Of a stretch of 64,000 bases of DNA, positions 27,863 through 36,392 are shown piece by piece. The DNA comes from an uncultured SAR86 cluster bacterium. Its GTDB lineage: Bacteria > Pseudomonadota > Gammaproteobacteria > Magnimaribacterales > D2472. The stretch lies in assembly GCA_902596165.1 (NCBI GenBank), contig CACJSU010000002.1, positions 153,768 to 217,767 on the forward strand. Direction: 5' to 3'. Under the pieces are notes generated by a model that was given only the letters and a program-made list of their open reading frames with translations, was not told the origin of the DNA and ran no database searches. The stretch's first letter is position 1; each line of letters starts with the position of its first letter. The position numbers and the translations under genes were made by a program.

Positions 27863-27928
27863 AACAACTGTGATAAGGTTATGACTTATTAGTTTTACAA
27901 TATAAATTTATATATTTATGGAGATGAT

Positions 27929-28462
27929 ATGAATAAACTACTTTCAATAATTGGCTTGTTATTTATAGCTCAAATTACATTTGCTGGTCATCACGAATCT
28001 GGGCATATGAAAAAAGGGGTTGTTATTGGTTATGAGATCTCAGAGGATGGGACAAAGTTAGACATTCTTGCTGGAGATCCATCTCTTGTAAAAATTTGGG
28101 TTGATTACGTTGAAGCGCATAATCAACGCGATCTTGAGGCAATTGATAAAACCAATGCTGAAGACTTAGTTGGCAAGGCTCCCAACGGGGTGATTGTGAA
28201 TGGTTCTGCAGAGCATGCTACTTTTCTTAAGAACTGGTTTGAAACATCAAATCCAATATGGGAATTAGTTTATGCTATGGCAAATGATGTGCCTCAAGCA
28301 GATGGCTCTATTCATCATTGGGTGACCTCTTCTTACAAAGTAACCGATACCATTGATGGCAAAGAGGTGGTTGCAAGAGAATCATTTGATGTGCGGATTG
28401 AAAACAATAAAATCAAAGAGATCATAGTAGCCTCTCGACAAGTTCTTTCTGAAGAAGAATAA
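27929..28462 (+). CDS. Secreted SnoaL/NTF2-like protein
   Basis: The 177-residue product has a signal peptide (residues 1-19), then a His-rich stretch (HHESGH). A cone-shaped NTF2-like fold follows (VKIWVDYVEAHNQRDLEAIDK, HHWVTSSYKVTDTIDGKEVV, ESFDVRIENNKIKEI). Function is not predictable from the fold. It has a GGAG ribosome binding site and stands between the peptidase gene and the convergent tRNA. Confidence 0.8.
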   Translation: MNKLLSIIGLLFIAQITFAGHHESGHMKKGVVIGYEISEDGTKLDILAGDPSLVKIWVDYVEAHNQRDLEAIDKTNAEDLVGKAPNGVIVNGSAEHATFLKNWFETSNPIWELVYAMANDVPQADGSIHHWVTSSYKVTDTIDGKEVVARESFDVRIENNKIKEIIVASRQVLSEEE

Positions 28463-28473
28463 ATCTTTCTAAC

Positions 28474-28549
28474 TGGAGCGGGAAACCAGGTTCGAACTGG
28501 CGACCTCAACCTTGGCAAGGTTGCGCTCTACCAACTGAGCTATTCCCGC
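28474..28549 (-). tRNA. tRNA-Gly (GCC)
   Basis: The minus strand reads GCGGGAATAGCTCAGTTGG at the 5' end, an anticodon loop TTGCCAA (GCC at 28514-28516), a T loop with GTTCGAA, and ends in TCCA with the CCA encoded. All four stems pair. It is nearly the E. coli tRNA-Gly(GCC). Confidence 0.97.
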
Positions 28550-28610
28550 TTTTGAGTTGGTTAATATACATCCAAGCTTTTAGTCATTCAAGAAAAATAT
28601 ATTTTAAATA

Positions 28611-28616
28611 TATAAT
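28611..28616 (+). promoter_or_regulatory. -10 box (TATAAT) before the small membrane protein
   Basis: TATAAT at 28611-28616 ends 6 nt before the ATG at 28623, predicting a leaderless mRNA. The upstream -35 is weak (TTCAAG, 18-bp spacer). Confidence 0.45.
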
Positions 28617-28622
28617 AAACAT

Positions 28623-28892
28623 ATGGAATTAGATCTGTTTGAATTTATAGATATTTTGAGTTTTAAAACATCTTGGTTTGAGGGAAATCCTTTGTGGGTG
28701 ATTATAAGTTTTTTTATATATGCATCGCTTTTAGGTCTTTTCTTAAATGCAATCAGGATGAGTATTAAACTTGAAAAAATTCATAAACAAGAAAGAACTA
28801 AAACCTACGGACGTTTTTCAAAAGATATACTGATTATTGGTTTAACTATTGCATTAATAATATTGAGCTATGTAAGCTATCAAAAGTTATAA
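28623..28892 (+). CDS. Small two-helix membrane protein, unknown function
   Basis: The 89-residue product has two hydrophobic segments (about 24-43 and 69-86) separated by a charged loop (KLEKIHKQERTKTYGRFSK). No family is recognised. A consensus -10 box directly before the ATG supports expression and this start. Confidence 0.6.
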   Translation: MELDLFEFIDILSFKTSWFEGNPLWVIISFFIYASLLGLFLNAIRMSIKLEKIHKQERTKTYGRFSKDILIIGLTIALIILSYVSYQKL

Positions 28893-28897
28893 AAATT

Positions 28898-28990
28898 TAA
28901 TTTTTTTCTGATATTCCTCTAAAAATCCTATCTCTGTCCTCTCCTAATGCTGGGGCACTCAAAAGTGCAAAATCAAAAATTACTATTCTT
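28898..28990 (-). pseudogene. Relic of a CaiB/BaiF CoA-transferase C-terminus
   Basis: On the minus strand one frame ending at the TAA at 28898-28900 reads FDFALLSAPALGEDRDRIF followed by RGISEK. This matches the typical end of CaiB/BaiF CoA-transferases (SAPALGEDNDRIL-type). Only about 30 codons remain, with no start and with other genes on both sides, so it looks like a decayed remnant. Identification rests on the short motif alone. Confidence 0.45.
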
Positions 28991-29000
28991 AAAATTATAG

Positions 29001-29423
29001 CTAACCTAGGTCTGGGTTATGAGTAAAGCTATGAAGACTCTCATCTACTGGTGACCATTGATTCGCTGTAGAGCTCCAGAAATTCGAAGCAATTGAGAGC
29101 CAAGATGAATCATTCAGTGTTCCAGCTTTGATAAATTTGATTGCTGTATTTTCTTCAACAAAACTTATGACTGGTGAACCGCACTCTTCACAGAAACCTC
29201 TGCTAATATGAGAACCAGCGGTTCCTGTAACAGTGTAAAATTTTAAATTACCGCTTAAGGAGAGATCTTCTTCTGGGATCAATAGAATTGTCGCTTTACC
29301 ACTTCCTGTGGACTTCTGACAGTCTTTGCAATGACAATGATGCGCAGAGATAACTTTGGAGCTATCAAACTCATACTCGATCTTGCCACACAAACATCCA
29401 CCTTTTTTAATTTCATCACTCAT
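29001..29423 (-). CDS. GFA (formaldehyde-activating enzyme-like) zinc protein
   Basis: The 140-residue protein has the zinc cysteines of the GFA family: GGCLCGKIEYEF near the start, CHCKDCQKSTGS, and GFCEECGSPV. The name comes from a glutathione-dependent formaldehyde-activating enzyme; most members have unproven roles. An AGGGG ribosome binding site precedes the ATG. It is divergent from the TonB receptor. Confidence 0.9.
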   Translation of the reverse strand: MSDEIKKGGCLCGKIEYEFDSSKVISAHHCHCKDCQKSTGSGKATILLIPEEDLSLSGNLKFYTVTGTAGSHISRGFCEECGSPVISFVEENTAIKFIKAGTLNDSSWLSIASNFWSSTANQWSPVDESLHSFTHNPDLG

Positions 29424-29512
29424 TTATTTACCCCTAAAATTTTTATCAATGAATATCATAAGTTTCGCTAACAAATATGCCAACAGAGACCATAAAAATT
29501 ATTTATAATACG

Positions 29513-29627
29513 ATGTACCTTTTATATTAAAAAATAATGTTTAAATTAAATTAATATATAACTAATTTTTATATTAAAACAATTTAATATTCATAAAAAA
29601 TATGTACCTTTTATTTTTTAAAAATTA
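29513..29627 (+). repeat. Pair of AT-rich direct repeats upstream of a TonB receptor
   Basis: ATGTACCTTTTATATTAAAA at 29513 recurs as ATGTACCTTTTATTTTTTAA at 29602, 89 bp apart. A TATAAT at 29504-29509 immediately precedes the first copy. The 248-bp region between the GFA gene and the receptor is otherwise very AT-rich. The repeats may be regulator sites. Confidence 0.4.
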
Positions 29628-29671
29628 GTTTAAAGTCAACATTAATTTTTTAATTATTTAAGGGGAATTCC

Positions 29672-32104
29672 ATGTACAAATATAGAAATATATTGTCTTT
29701 ATGTTTTATTTTTATCTTTTCATTGAATGCATATTCGCAATCAAATGAGATTGAAGAAATAATTACCACCGCAACTAAAACAGAAAAAACTCTGCAAGAA
29801 GTTCCAGTTGCTGTATCAGTCATCAGTGCAGATGAAATTGATAAGTCGAATGTAGTTGATGCATTTGATTTAATGCAAGTGGTGCCCTCTTTGGACACAA
29901 GGCAGTATCAATCATCTAGAAATGCTGCATTTTTTATTAGAGGTTTCGGTAATGGTTCAAATAATAACGGTGTTGAGCCTTCCGTAGCATTGTTTGTTGA
30001 TGGTGTATATCGATCAAAAATGCAAAGTCGGATCAACGATCTGCCAATGGTTGAAAGGGTTGAGGTTCTTCGTGGTCCCCAAAGTACTTTGTTTGGTAAA
30101 AATGCGACTGCTGGTGTGATTAACATCATTACAAAAAAACCTTCCTTCGAAAAATTTGGAAAGATTTCAACATCATTTGGGAATTACAATTCAAGAATTG
30201 TAAAAGCTTATTACACGGCTCCACTGAGTGACACTATGGCTTTTAGTTTGAATGCTAATACTAACCAAGCTGATGGTCATGCTAAGAATACAGTGACAGG
30301 TAATGATACCAACAACAGAGATAGATATTCTTTAAGAGCAGATTTATTAATTGAAACTGAAAACGATTTAGAAATTAGGATCACAGCTGATTATGATGAA
30401 TACGATGAGTTTTGTTGCCAAGTAGGTAATGTTTCTGCGGGTCCTGCGAAAGAACTCGCTTATGCTCTTGGCGCTCAAGCTGCTCCAAACAATCCATTCA
30501 CCGATCAGGTGCATTTCAATTTTGACTCTTTTTCAAAAGGTGAAAATTCCGGAATCTCAGTAAATATTGTTAAAGAAATGGAAAATATGACATTTACAAG
30601 TATTACTTCATCAAGGGATTCGGATAGCCTTGAAAGTCAAGATATTGATTTTGATAGCTCTAGAATACTTAACCCAAATACAACAAATGTGAATTTATCG
30701 TCAAAATCTCAAGAATTTAGACTTGCATCCAACGGTAATGCAAAGGTCAATTGGTTGGTAGGAGCATACTTTTATGAAGAAGACCTGAAAAATGATAGTA
30801 GTGTTAAGTGGGGACCATCATTTTATACATTTGCAAATATTGCATCAGGTGGAGCTCTTCCCACTGTTGCAGGTCTTTTAGGCTTGCCTGCGTCACTATT
30901 TTTCCAGGAAGGTACAGGAAGGGTCGGTTACTTTACACAAGAGACCGAAACAAAAACTTTATTTGGACAAGTAGACATAAGTCTAACTGATAAGATAAGC
31001 ACTATCCTTGGTGTAAGTTACATTGAAGACGAAAAATCAGCAACAGGACTTGATGTAAATAATGATGTGTTTTCACAGATTGGTTTTGTAGGTGTTGGAA
31101 CTATGGCTTTCATTGGAGCTGGTTTTGATCCTGCTACTGCAGCAGCTTTAGCTGCAAATCCCGAGACAAATGCATTGCTTGGATTTCAAGCTCTTCAGTT
31201 TATTCCTGAAATGCCGCAGTTTCCAAACGTTGGTCAAAGCGGTCAATCATCTGATGACAACATTGATTACACAGCAAAACTGACGTACATGCTTAATGAT
31301 GATGTAAGCTTTTATGGAGGAGTTTCAACTGGATTTAAATCCTCTGCATGGAACCTATCAACAAATTCTTTGCCCGATCAAGCTGAAATAGCTGCATTAG
31401 CAGCAGCTGGAACGCCAGTTGCAGAAAATACTGCAATTGGTCAAAGGTATGCATCACCTGAAGAAGCAGAAGTTTTTGAGCTTGGTATGAAAATGAGACT
31501 ATCAACAGGATATTTTAATTTCACTGCATTTAGCCAGGAGATTAAAGACTTTCAATCCAATACATTTGTTAGCTCCGGTTTTATTTTAGCTAATGCAGGG
31601 TTGCAATCATCAGAAGGATTTGAGTTTGATTTGCTTTTCTCCCCCGTGCCTAGTATTGATATTACTTTAGGTGGGCTAATCATGGATTCAAAATATGATT
31701 CTTTTACCGGCTCTGCTGCAGGTGACGTTAGTGGTACTAAGCCTGAAAATGTCCATGATGATTCTCTAACAAGTTCAATCACTTGGAACTGGTCACGAGG
31801 TAGAACTGATGGCTATGTCAGATTAAATCATCTCTATTCTGGGCCAACATTGATCAGGATTATTCCTTCAGAAAATGTTGCAATGTGTGCAGCAGGAACT
31901 TGTGAGAAAACGAAAGATACGCTCAACTTTAGTGCTGGAATCACTAGAGGTAATTTAGATATAGTAATCTTTGGTAACAACATCAATGATGACAAGTATC
32001 TTCATACAGCTTTCTCATCAGTAGGTGATCCATTTAGAACATCCTTTGAGGGTTATCCAAATGCACCAAAAACATATGGAGTAACAGTTAATTACTCTTT
32101 CTAA
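29672..32104 (+). CDS. TonB-dependent outer membrane receptor
   Basis: The 810-residue protein has a signal peptide (to about residue 22) and a plug domain (EIEEIITTATKTEKTLQEVP; FIRGFGNGSNNNGVEPSVAL; VERVEVLRGPQSTLFGKNAT; AGVINIITKKPS). A 22-strand barrel follows, ending in a terminal aromatic (YGVTVNYSF). These receptors import large or scarce substrates using TonB energy; the pattern resembles the large marine family of unknown substrate. It has an AAGGGG ribosome binding site and its own terminator at 32147. Confidence 0.94.
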   Translation: MYKYRNILSLCFIFIFSLNAYSQSNEIEEIITTATKTEKTLQEVPVAVSVISADEIDKSNVVDAFDLMQVVPSLDTRQYQSSRNAAFFIRGFGNGSNNNGVEPSVALFVDGVYRSKMQSRINDLPMVERVEVLRGPQSTLFGKNATAGVINIITKKPSFEKFGKISTSFGNYNSRIVKAYYTAPLSDTMAFSLNANTNQADGHAKNTVTGNDTNNRDRYSLRADLLIETENDLEIRITADYDEYDEFCCQVGNVSAGPAKELAYALGAQAAPNNPFTDQVHFNFDSFSKGENSGISVNIVKEMENMTFTSITSSRDSDSLESQDIDFDSSRILNPNTTNVNLSSKSQEFRLASNGNAKVNWLVGAYFYEEDLKNDSSVKWGPSFYTFANIASGGALPTVAGLLGLPASLFFQEGTGRVGYFTQETETKTLFGQVDISLTDKISTILGVSYIEDEKSATGLDVNNDVFSQIGFVGVGTMAFIGAGFDPATAAALAANPETNALLGFQALQFIPEMPQFPNVGQSGQSSDDNIDYTAKLTYMLNDDVSFYGGVSTGFKSSAWNLSTNSLPDQAEIAALAAAGTPVAENTAIGQRYASPEEAEVFELGMKMRLSTGYFNFTAFSQEIKDFQSNTFVSSGFILANAGLQSSEGFEFDLLFSPVPSIDITLGGLIMDSKYDSFTGSAAGDVSGTKPENVHDDSLTSSITWNWSRGRTDGYVRLNHLYSGPTLIRIIPSENVAMCAAGTCEKTKDTLNFSAGITRGNLDIVIFGNNINDDKYLHTAFSSVGDPFRTSFEGYPNAPKTYGVTVNYSF

Positions 32105-32146
32105 GATCATTCCACCCTTAGTTTTGATTTATTGAAATAGTAATAA

Positions 32147-32173
32147 AGGAGCTCGAAAGAGCTCCTTTTTTTT
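32147..32173 (+). terminator. Intrinsic terminator of the TonB receptor
   Basis: AGGAGCTC-GAAA-GAGCTCCT, an 8-bp stem with a GAAA loop, followed by T8. Located between convergent genes. Confidence 0.9.
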
Positions 32174-32183
32174 GTGTCAAATT

Positions 32184-32582
32184 TTATTGACTTAATTGAT
32201 CTAACGCTTCTGACATCTTTTTCTGCAAAGCACCTATAGCTTGCAATGGCCTAATCATAACTTTGAAGTCTATAATCTTGCCCTCATCATTCCAACGAAT
32301 AATATCAACGCCATTGACTGAAATATCATCGATATAGGTTTCAAACTCTAGTACCGTGTCTAATCCATCAACGAGTTCACGAACATACTTAAATCGCTTC
32401 ATATCAAAAGTCTGTCCAGCTCCCATCAAATAAAGTTTAGACATCTCCTTTCCTTGAATGGGTTTAAAAACTATTGGCGATGTGAATACACAAGAATCAT
32501 CTAGAATTTCATCCAAAAAATTTTCGTCATTGGATTTTAAGCCTTGATGCCACCTCTCAAGATACGATCGAGTATTATTCAT
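32184..32582 (-). CDS. SnoaL-like (NTF2 superfamily) protein
   Basis: The 132-residue cytosolic protein has the SnoaL pattern (SYLERWHQGLKSNDENFLDEIL, CVFTSPIVFKPIQGKE, RWNDEGKIIDFKVMIRPLQAI). The fold serves enzymes and binding proteins; the role here is unknown. No signal peptide is seen. Confidence 0.85.
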   Translation of the reverse strand: MNNTRSYLERWHQGLKSNDENFLDEILDDSCVFTSPIVFKPIQGKEMSKLYLMGAGQTFDMKRFKYVRELVDGLDTVLEFETYIDDISVNGVDIIRWNDEGKIIDFKVMIRPLQAIGALQKKMSEALDQLSQ

Positions 32583-32684
32583 TTGTGTATTTAAAACTGT
32601 TGGCAGTGATGATGCAAGCAGTTATTTTAAGTTAAAAAAAGCCCTTGCAACTGAATTGTTAAAAATAAAGAAGCTGCTATAAAC

Positions 32685-32813
32685 TTATTTTTTTCTTCGT
32701 AGCTTTCGAAGACGAGCATATTCGTTTTGTTGCTTACGCTCTGCCAAATCACGCCTTTTATGACGCCTGTTTCTAGCTGCTTCAGATTTTTGAATTCTGA
32801 TAGCTTTATTCAT
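32685..32813 (-). CDS. Very small basic protein (42 residues), unknown
   Basis: On the minus strand an ATG at 32811-32813 opens a 42-codon frame ending in TAA: MNKAIRIQKSEAARNRRHKR continuing in a similarly basic way to a KLRRKK end. About 45 percent of residues are Arg or Lys, including paired RR and KK. It lies in the 277-bp gap upstream of argH's stop and downstream of the SnoaL-like gene. The preceding GAAGA is a weak ribosome binding site. The composition fits an RNA- or ribosome-associated peptide, but no family is recognised and a chance frame cannot be excluded. Confidence 0.5.
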   Translation of the reverse strand: MNKAIRIQKSEAARNRRHKRRDLAERKQQNEYARLRKLRRKK

Positions 32814-32859
32814 TCTTCTTTAATACTCTCATAAAGAAAAAAGAAAAGCAAAAAGTGGT

Positions 32860-34149
32860 TTATTTTGTCTTGGTAAGTTTTTGCAGTCTCAATTTGATAG
32901 TCTTTAGTTCTAAATTATAAGCAGAACCAGATGAAGAATTATTTCTTAAAATTGGTTGTGTAATTAATTGAGGATCTTGATGGGACTTGACTTTAACATA
33001 AGCCTCTCTGAAGGGTACTCCTGATTGAACCAGATTATAGGCACGATCTGTCATGAGCATGTCCAGATCTATAAATTCATTTGACCGCTGTGTATTTACT
33101 TTGATCGATTTAATCAAATCCGGAAGCAGACTTAAGGTCTTTGTAACGCAATGAGTTGAATATATCAGTGATCTCTTAGTAAGTTGTAAATCACGATGAT
33201 ATCCGCTTGGAAGAGATATTAAGTTTTCTAATTCTGAATAATGTCCTGCAATCTCTGCATACTTGGCCCTCATAATCTCAATAACATCAGGATTAGATTT
33301 GTTTGGCATGATAGATGATCCTGTTGAATATTTGGATGCGATACTCAATAAGTTAAACTCCTGAGCTAAAAAAATACTCATATCCCATGCAAATTTTCTT
33401 ACATCAAGCATCGGCTGCTTCAAGGAGCCAATAAGCTCTAATTCAAACTTACCTCTGCTATTTTGAACATACAGACTATTTAATTGTTTTCTTTTGAAGC
33501 CCAATTCCTTGGTTGAAAGTTCACGCTTGATAGGAAGATTGACTCCATATCCAGCTGCTGTACCCAAAGGATTTACATTCACCCAGGATTGAGTGCTTGA
33601 AATCAAATCAATGTTATCAAGAAAAGACTCAGCAAAAGCTCCAAACCATAAACCCCAAGTGGAAGGCATGGCTCTTTGCAAATGAGTGTAGCCAGGCATA
33701 GGATCGGATGAATGTTTTTCAGCTTTATCAAGAAATGATTTAGCAATCTGTAGGTTGATAGATTGAATTTCATCTAATTTTGCTCTTGTGTAAAGACGCA
33801 TGGCGACCATGACCTGATCATTCCTACTTCTTCCTGTATGGATTTTCTTTCCTACCGAGCCAAGCTCCTTTGTTAAGAAATCTTCTATAGCAGAATGACA
33901 ATCTTCGTATTTAGAAGTTAATTTGAATTTCTTGGCTTGAAATAATTTGGCAAGCTTTTTTAAAGCTGAAATAATTTTCTTGGTTTCAGATTTATTTAAT
34001 ATATTAATATGTTGTAATTCATTGGCATGGGCAATGGATGCCTCAATGTCATATAGAAATAATTCTTGATCTAAAACTATATCTTCACCGGATAAGAAAT
34101 TATCAATTATAGAATTTTTATCTTTTGAGCTTTGCTTCCAAATTTTCAT
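32860..34149 (-). CDS. argH: Argininosuccinate lyase
   Basis: The 429-residue enzyme of the fumarase/aspartase superfamily has HTGRSRNDQVMVAMRLY, GYTHLQRAMP and the flexible signature GSSIMPNKSNPDVIEIMRAK. It splits argininosuccinate into arginine and fumarate, the last step of arginine synthesis. It is the last gene of the operon and overlaps the argC 3' end by 4 bp. The length is slightly short for the family, with a truncated C-terminal part. Confidence 0.95.
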   Translation of the reverse strand: MKIWKQSSKDKNSIIDNFLSGEDIVLDQELFLYDIEASIAHANELQHINILNKSETKKIISALKKLAKLFQAKKFKLTSKYEDCHSAIEDFLTKELGSVGKKIHTGRSRNDQVMVAMRLYTRAKLDEIQSINLQIAKSFLDKAEKHSSDPMPGYTHLQRAMPSTWGLWFGAFAESFLDNIDLISSTQSWVNVNPLGTAAGYGVNLPIKRELSTKELGFKRKQLNSLYVQNSRGKFELELIGSLKQPMLDVRKFAWDMSIFLAQEFNLLSIASKYSTGSSIMPNKSNPDVIEIMRAKYAEIAGHYSELENLISLPSGYHRDLQLTKRSLIYSTHCVTKTLSLLPDLIKSIKVNTQRSNEFIDLDMLMTDRAYNLVQSGVPFREAYVKVKSHQDPQLITQPILRNNSSSGSAYNLELKTIKLRLQKLTKTK

Positions 34150-35081
34150 CGTTCTATTATTCCCAAGTTATCTTCCCATCCAAATGCAGAATTTAAATTC
34201 TGCACAGCTTGCGTTGCTGCGCCTTTAAGGAGATTATCAAGTGCGCAACAAAATGTCAGCCTATTAATTTCTTTATCAACTTCAAAGCCTCCAATTATTA
34301 CATTGGATGTGGTTTGCACATCTTGCAAATTTGGAAGTGCTTGTTGAATGGAAATAAGCGATTTGTGATCGTAGTAGTTGATAAATAAATTATAAATATC
34401 TTCAGGCAACATGGACTCTGACAGAATAAAATTACCAGTCATCATGATTCCTCTAAAAAAATTGCCCACATGAGGTGTAAATAATATATCTGAGTAACTA
34501 TGAGCTTTAACTTCTCGCTCATGCAGATGTGATACGAGTGAGTAAGGAAGAATGTTATCTTTTAAAGCTTCCTGATCATTTCTAGCGTTTGGAGACGCGC
34601 CTGCTCCACTAAATCCTGAAATGCCATATAAGTTTACTGAGCCAACCAAAATATCTAACAAGGGGGCAAGCATAAATTGCATTGCAGAAGCATAACAGCC
34701 TGGGTTGCTAATTCTATTTGAGTGGGCGTTATTAGACAGTTCGGGGACTCTATATTCCCAACTATCATCAAAACGATGGTCAGCACTCAAGTCAATAATA
34801 ATAGCTTTAGAATTATGCTGAAAAATTAGATCAACGTATTTATGAGATTCATTATTTGGCAAAGCTAAGATATAGGCATCTTCATCAGCCAAAACAATAT
34901 TCTCTATACTTAAATCTTGATAAATCAAATCACTGCCAGCATTGAGATCCAATGGTTGACCGGCCTTAGTTAAAGAAAAAACTGAGCTGATATTTAAATA
35001 CTTATGTTGAGCCAATAACTGAACAACTTCCTGGCCAACATAGCCTCTGCCACCTAATAAACCTACTTTTTTAACTTCCAT
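34146..35081 (-). CDS. argC: N-acetyl-gamma-glutamyl-phosphate reductase
   Basis: The 311-residue enzyme has the NADP-binding GLLGGRGYVGQEVVQLL and the catalytic Cys in SNPGCYASAMQF, plus TPHVGNFFRGIMMT. It reduces N-acetylglutamyl phosphate to the semialdehyde. It lies directly downstream of the argB fusion (gap 0) and overlaps argH. The size fits the family. Confidence 0.94.
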   Translation of the reverse strand: MEVKKVGLLGGRGYVGQEVVQLLAQHKYLNISSVFSLTKAGQPLDLNAGSDLIYQDLSIENIVLADEDAYILALPNNESHKYVDLIFQHNSKAIIIDLSADHRFDDSWEYRVPELSNNAHSNRISNPGCYASAMQFMLAPLLDILVGSVNLYGISGFSGAGASPNARNDQEALKDNILPYSLVSHLHEREVKAHSYSDILFTPHVGNFFRGIMMTGNFILSESMLPEDIYNLFINYYDHKSLISIQQALPNLQDVQTTSNVIIGGFEVDKEINRLTFCCALDNLLKGAATQAVQNLNSAFGWEDNLGIIER

Positions 35082-36392
35082 TTAAATCACACTTTTTGGT
35101 TTATTGATAGCATACTCAATGCAATCTTTTAGTGCGCTATAATCAGATATGCCTATCCAAAAGATATGCCACTCATCTTGTTTCTGACAACCTTCACAAA
35201 TGGAGGTATAAAAACTATTGATAGGATTGTTTGGTCGGGATCGCCAAAAAACTTGAGGATAAACTTTTCTCATCTCATGCCAAATACCTGCCCCCAAACC
35301 CTCACCTTTAGCTTCGGGAATAACACCAAACTTATCCATGTACGGAATTGTGAAATCATTTGAAATAGCTATCGTAGCTCGCTTGCATGAGGTCATAAAA
35401 ATATTTAAATCTTTAGGAGAGTTAAAAAAATTGTCAACCAACTTACCTTTGAAAGAAGTTTCTACAATCTTTCTAAATTGATCCTCTACATCTTTGTCTG
35501 GAAGTTGATGTTGAACAACGCTATAACCATGTTTGATCAGAGTGCCAGATCCAGAATCGGTAAATAACTCTTTCGGCAGATTGATTGGCTGTGTTATCGA
35601 TACAGAGGCTGTTTTTGGAAGATGATCTAATAAAGATTTTATTTGCTCTAATTTTAGTTTCATTCCAGAATGCAACCATTTTTCTTGCATAAGTTCGTTG
35701 TATTCCAAAGCCAAATTAATATTTGGTATCAATTGACCAGTTTTATTAAAGATACCGCCAATTTCTGACAGAAAGATGGCTTTATAAGGATTAATTGCTT
35801 TTACCAATTCAACAGTCGCAATATCAGCATTAATGTTTAAGACTTCGTTGTCTTGAAATCCCACTGGTGCAATTACAGGTATTGAATCTAATTCCAGAAC
35901 CTCATTAATAAGATTGATATCGACAGATTGGATGGACCCCACATATCCCAAGCTAGGATCCGCCATAGTGCATTCAAATATATTAGAAATAAGGCCGTGT
36001 GCTTTTGCGCCTTGAGTCTCTAAAGCCTCAACGATCTTCTTATTGGTTTCCTTAAAAACTGAATAAGCAACGTCTCTCACTTCGAGAGAAGTGACCCTTT
36101 GACCATCGATAAAAGAAAAATCGATTTTCTTCTCTTCCAAAGCGGCAGAGAGCATTGGACCGGCCCCATGAAGTATGACAGGCTTTAGACCCACTTGATT
36201 TAAAAAAACTAGAGATGAAATAAGATTCTCAAGATCATTATCAATCACTGATCCGCCTACTTTTATAACAGCAAAGCGTTGTTCAGGAGAAGAAAATTTT
36301 TCAATATACTTATTTATTTCTTTCTCAGAACCTATAGCACCAAGGAGCTTTAAAATAGTACTTTTTATAAATTGATTAGATGGATTGCTCAT
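35082..36392 (-). CDS. argB: Bifunctional acetylglutamate kinase/N-acetylglutamate synthase
   Basis: This 436-residue fusion is of the Xanthomonas type. Residues about 20-285 form the amino-acid kinase (AVIKVGGSVIDNDL, VILHGAGPMLSAAL, EIGGIFNKTG). The C-terminal about 140 residues form an NAT-type acetyltransferase (ATIAISNDFTIPYMDKFGV, EAKGEGLGAGIWHEM). One polypeptide can make N-acetylglutamate and phosphorylate it. It replaces separate argA and argB genes. Its last 4 bp before the start overlap the argE stop. Confidence 0.93.
   Translation of the reverse strand: MSNPSNQFIKSTILKLLGAIGSEKEINKYIEKFSSPEQRFAVIKVGGSVIDNDLENLISSLVFLNQVGLKPVILHGAGPMLSAALEEKKIDFSFIDGQRVTSLEVRDVAYSVFKETNKKIVEALETQGAKAHGLISNIFECTMADPSLGYVGSIQSVDINLINEVLELDSIPVIAPVGFQDNEVLNINADIATVELVKAINPYKAIFLSEIGGIFNKTGQLIPNINLALEYNELMQEKWLHSGMKLKLEQIKSLLDHLPKTASVSITQPINLPKELFTDSGSGTLIKHGYSVVQHQLPDKDVEDQFRKIVETSFKGKLVDNFFNSPKDLNIFMTSCKRATIAISNDFTIPYMDKFGVIPEAKGEGLGAGIWHEMRKVYPQVFWRSRPNNPINSFYTSICEGCQKQDEWHIFWIGISDYSALKDCIEYAINKPKSVI

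Noticed and set aside
28474..28549. Integration site at the tRNA-Gly gene
   Set aside because: No integrase or duplicated tRNA 3' end was seen in the window.
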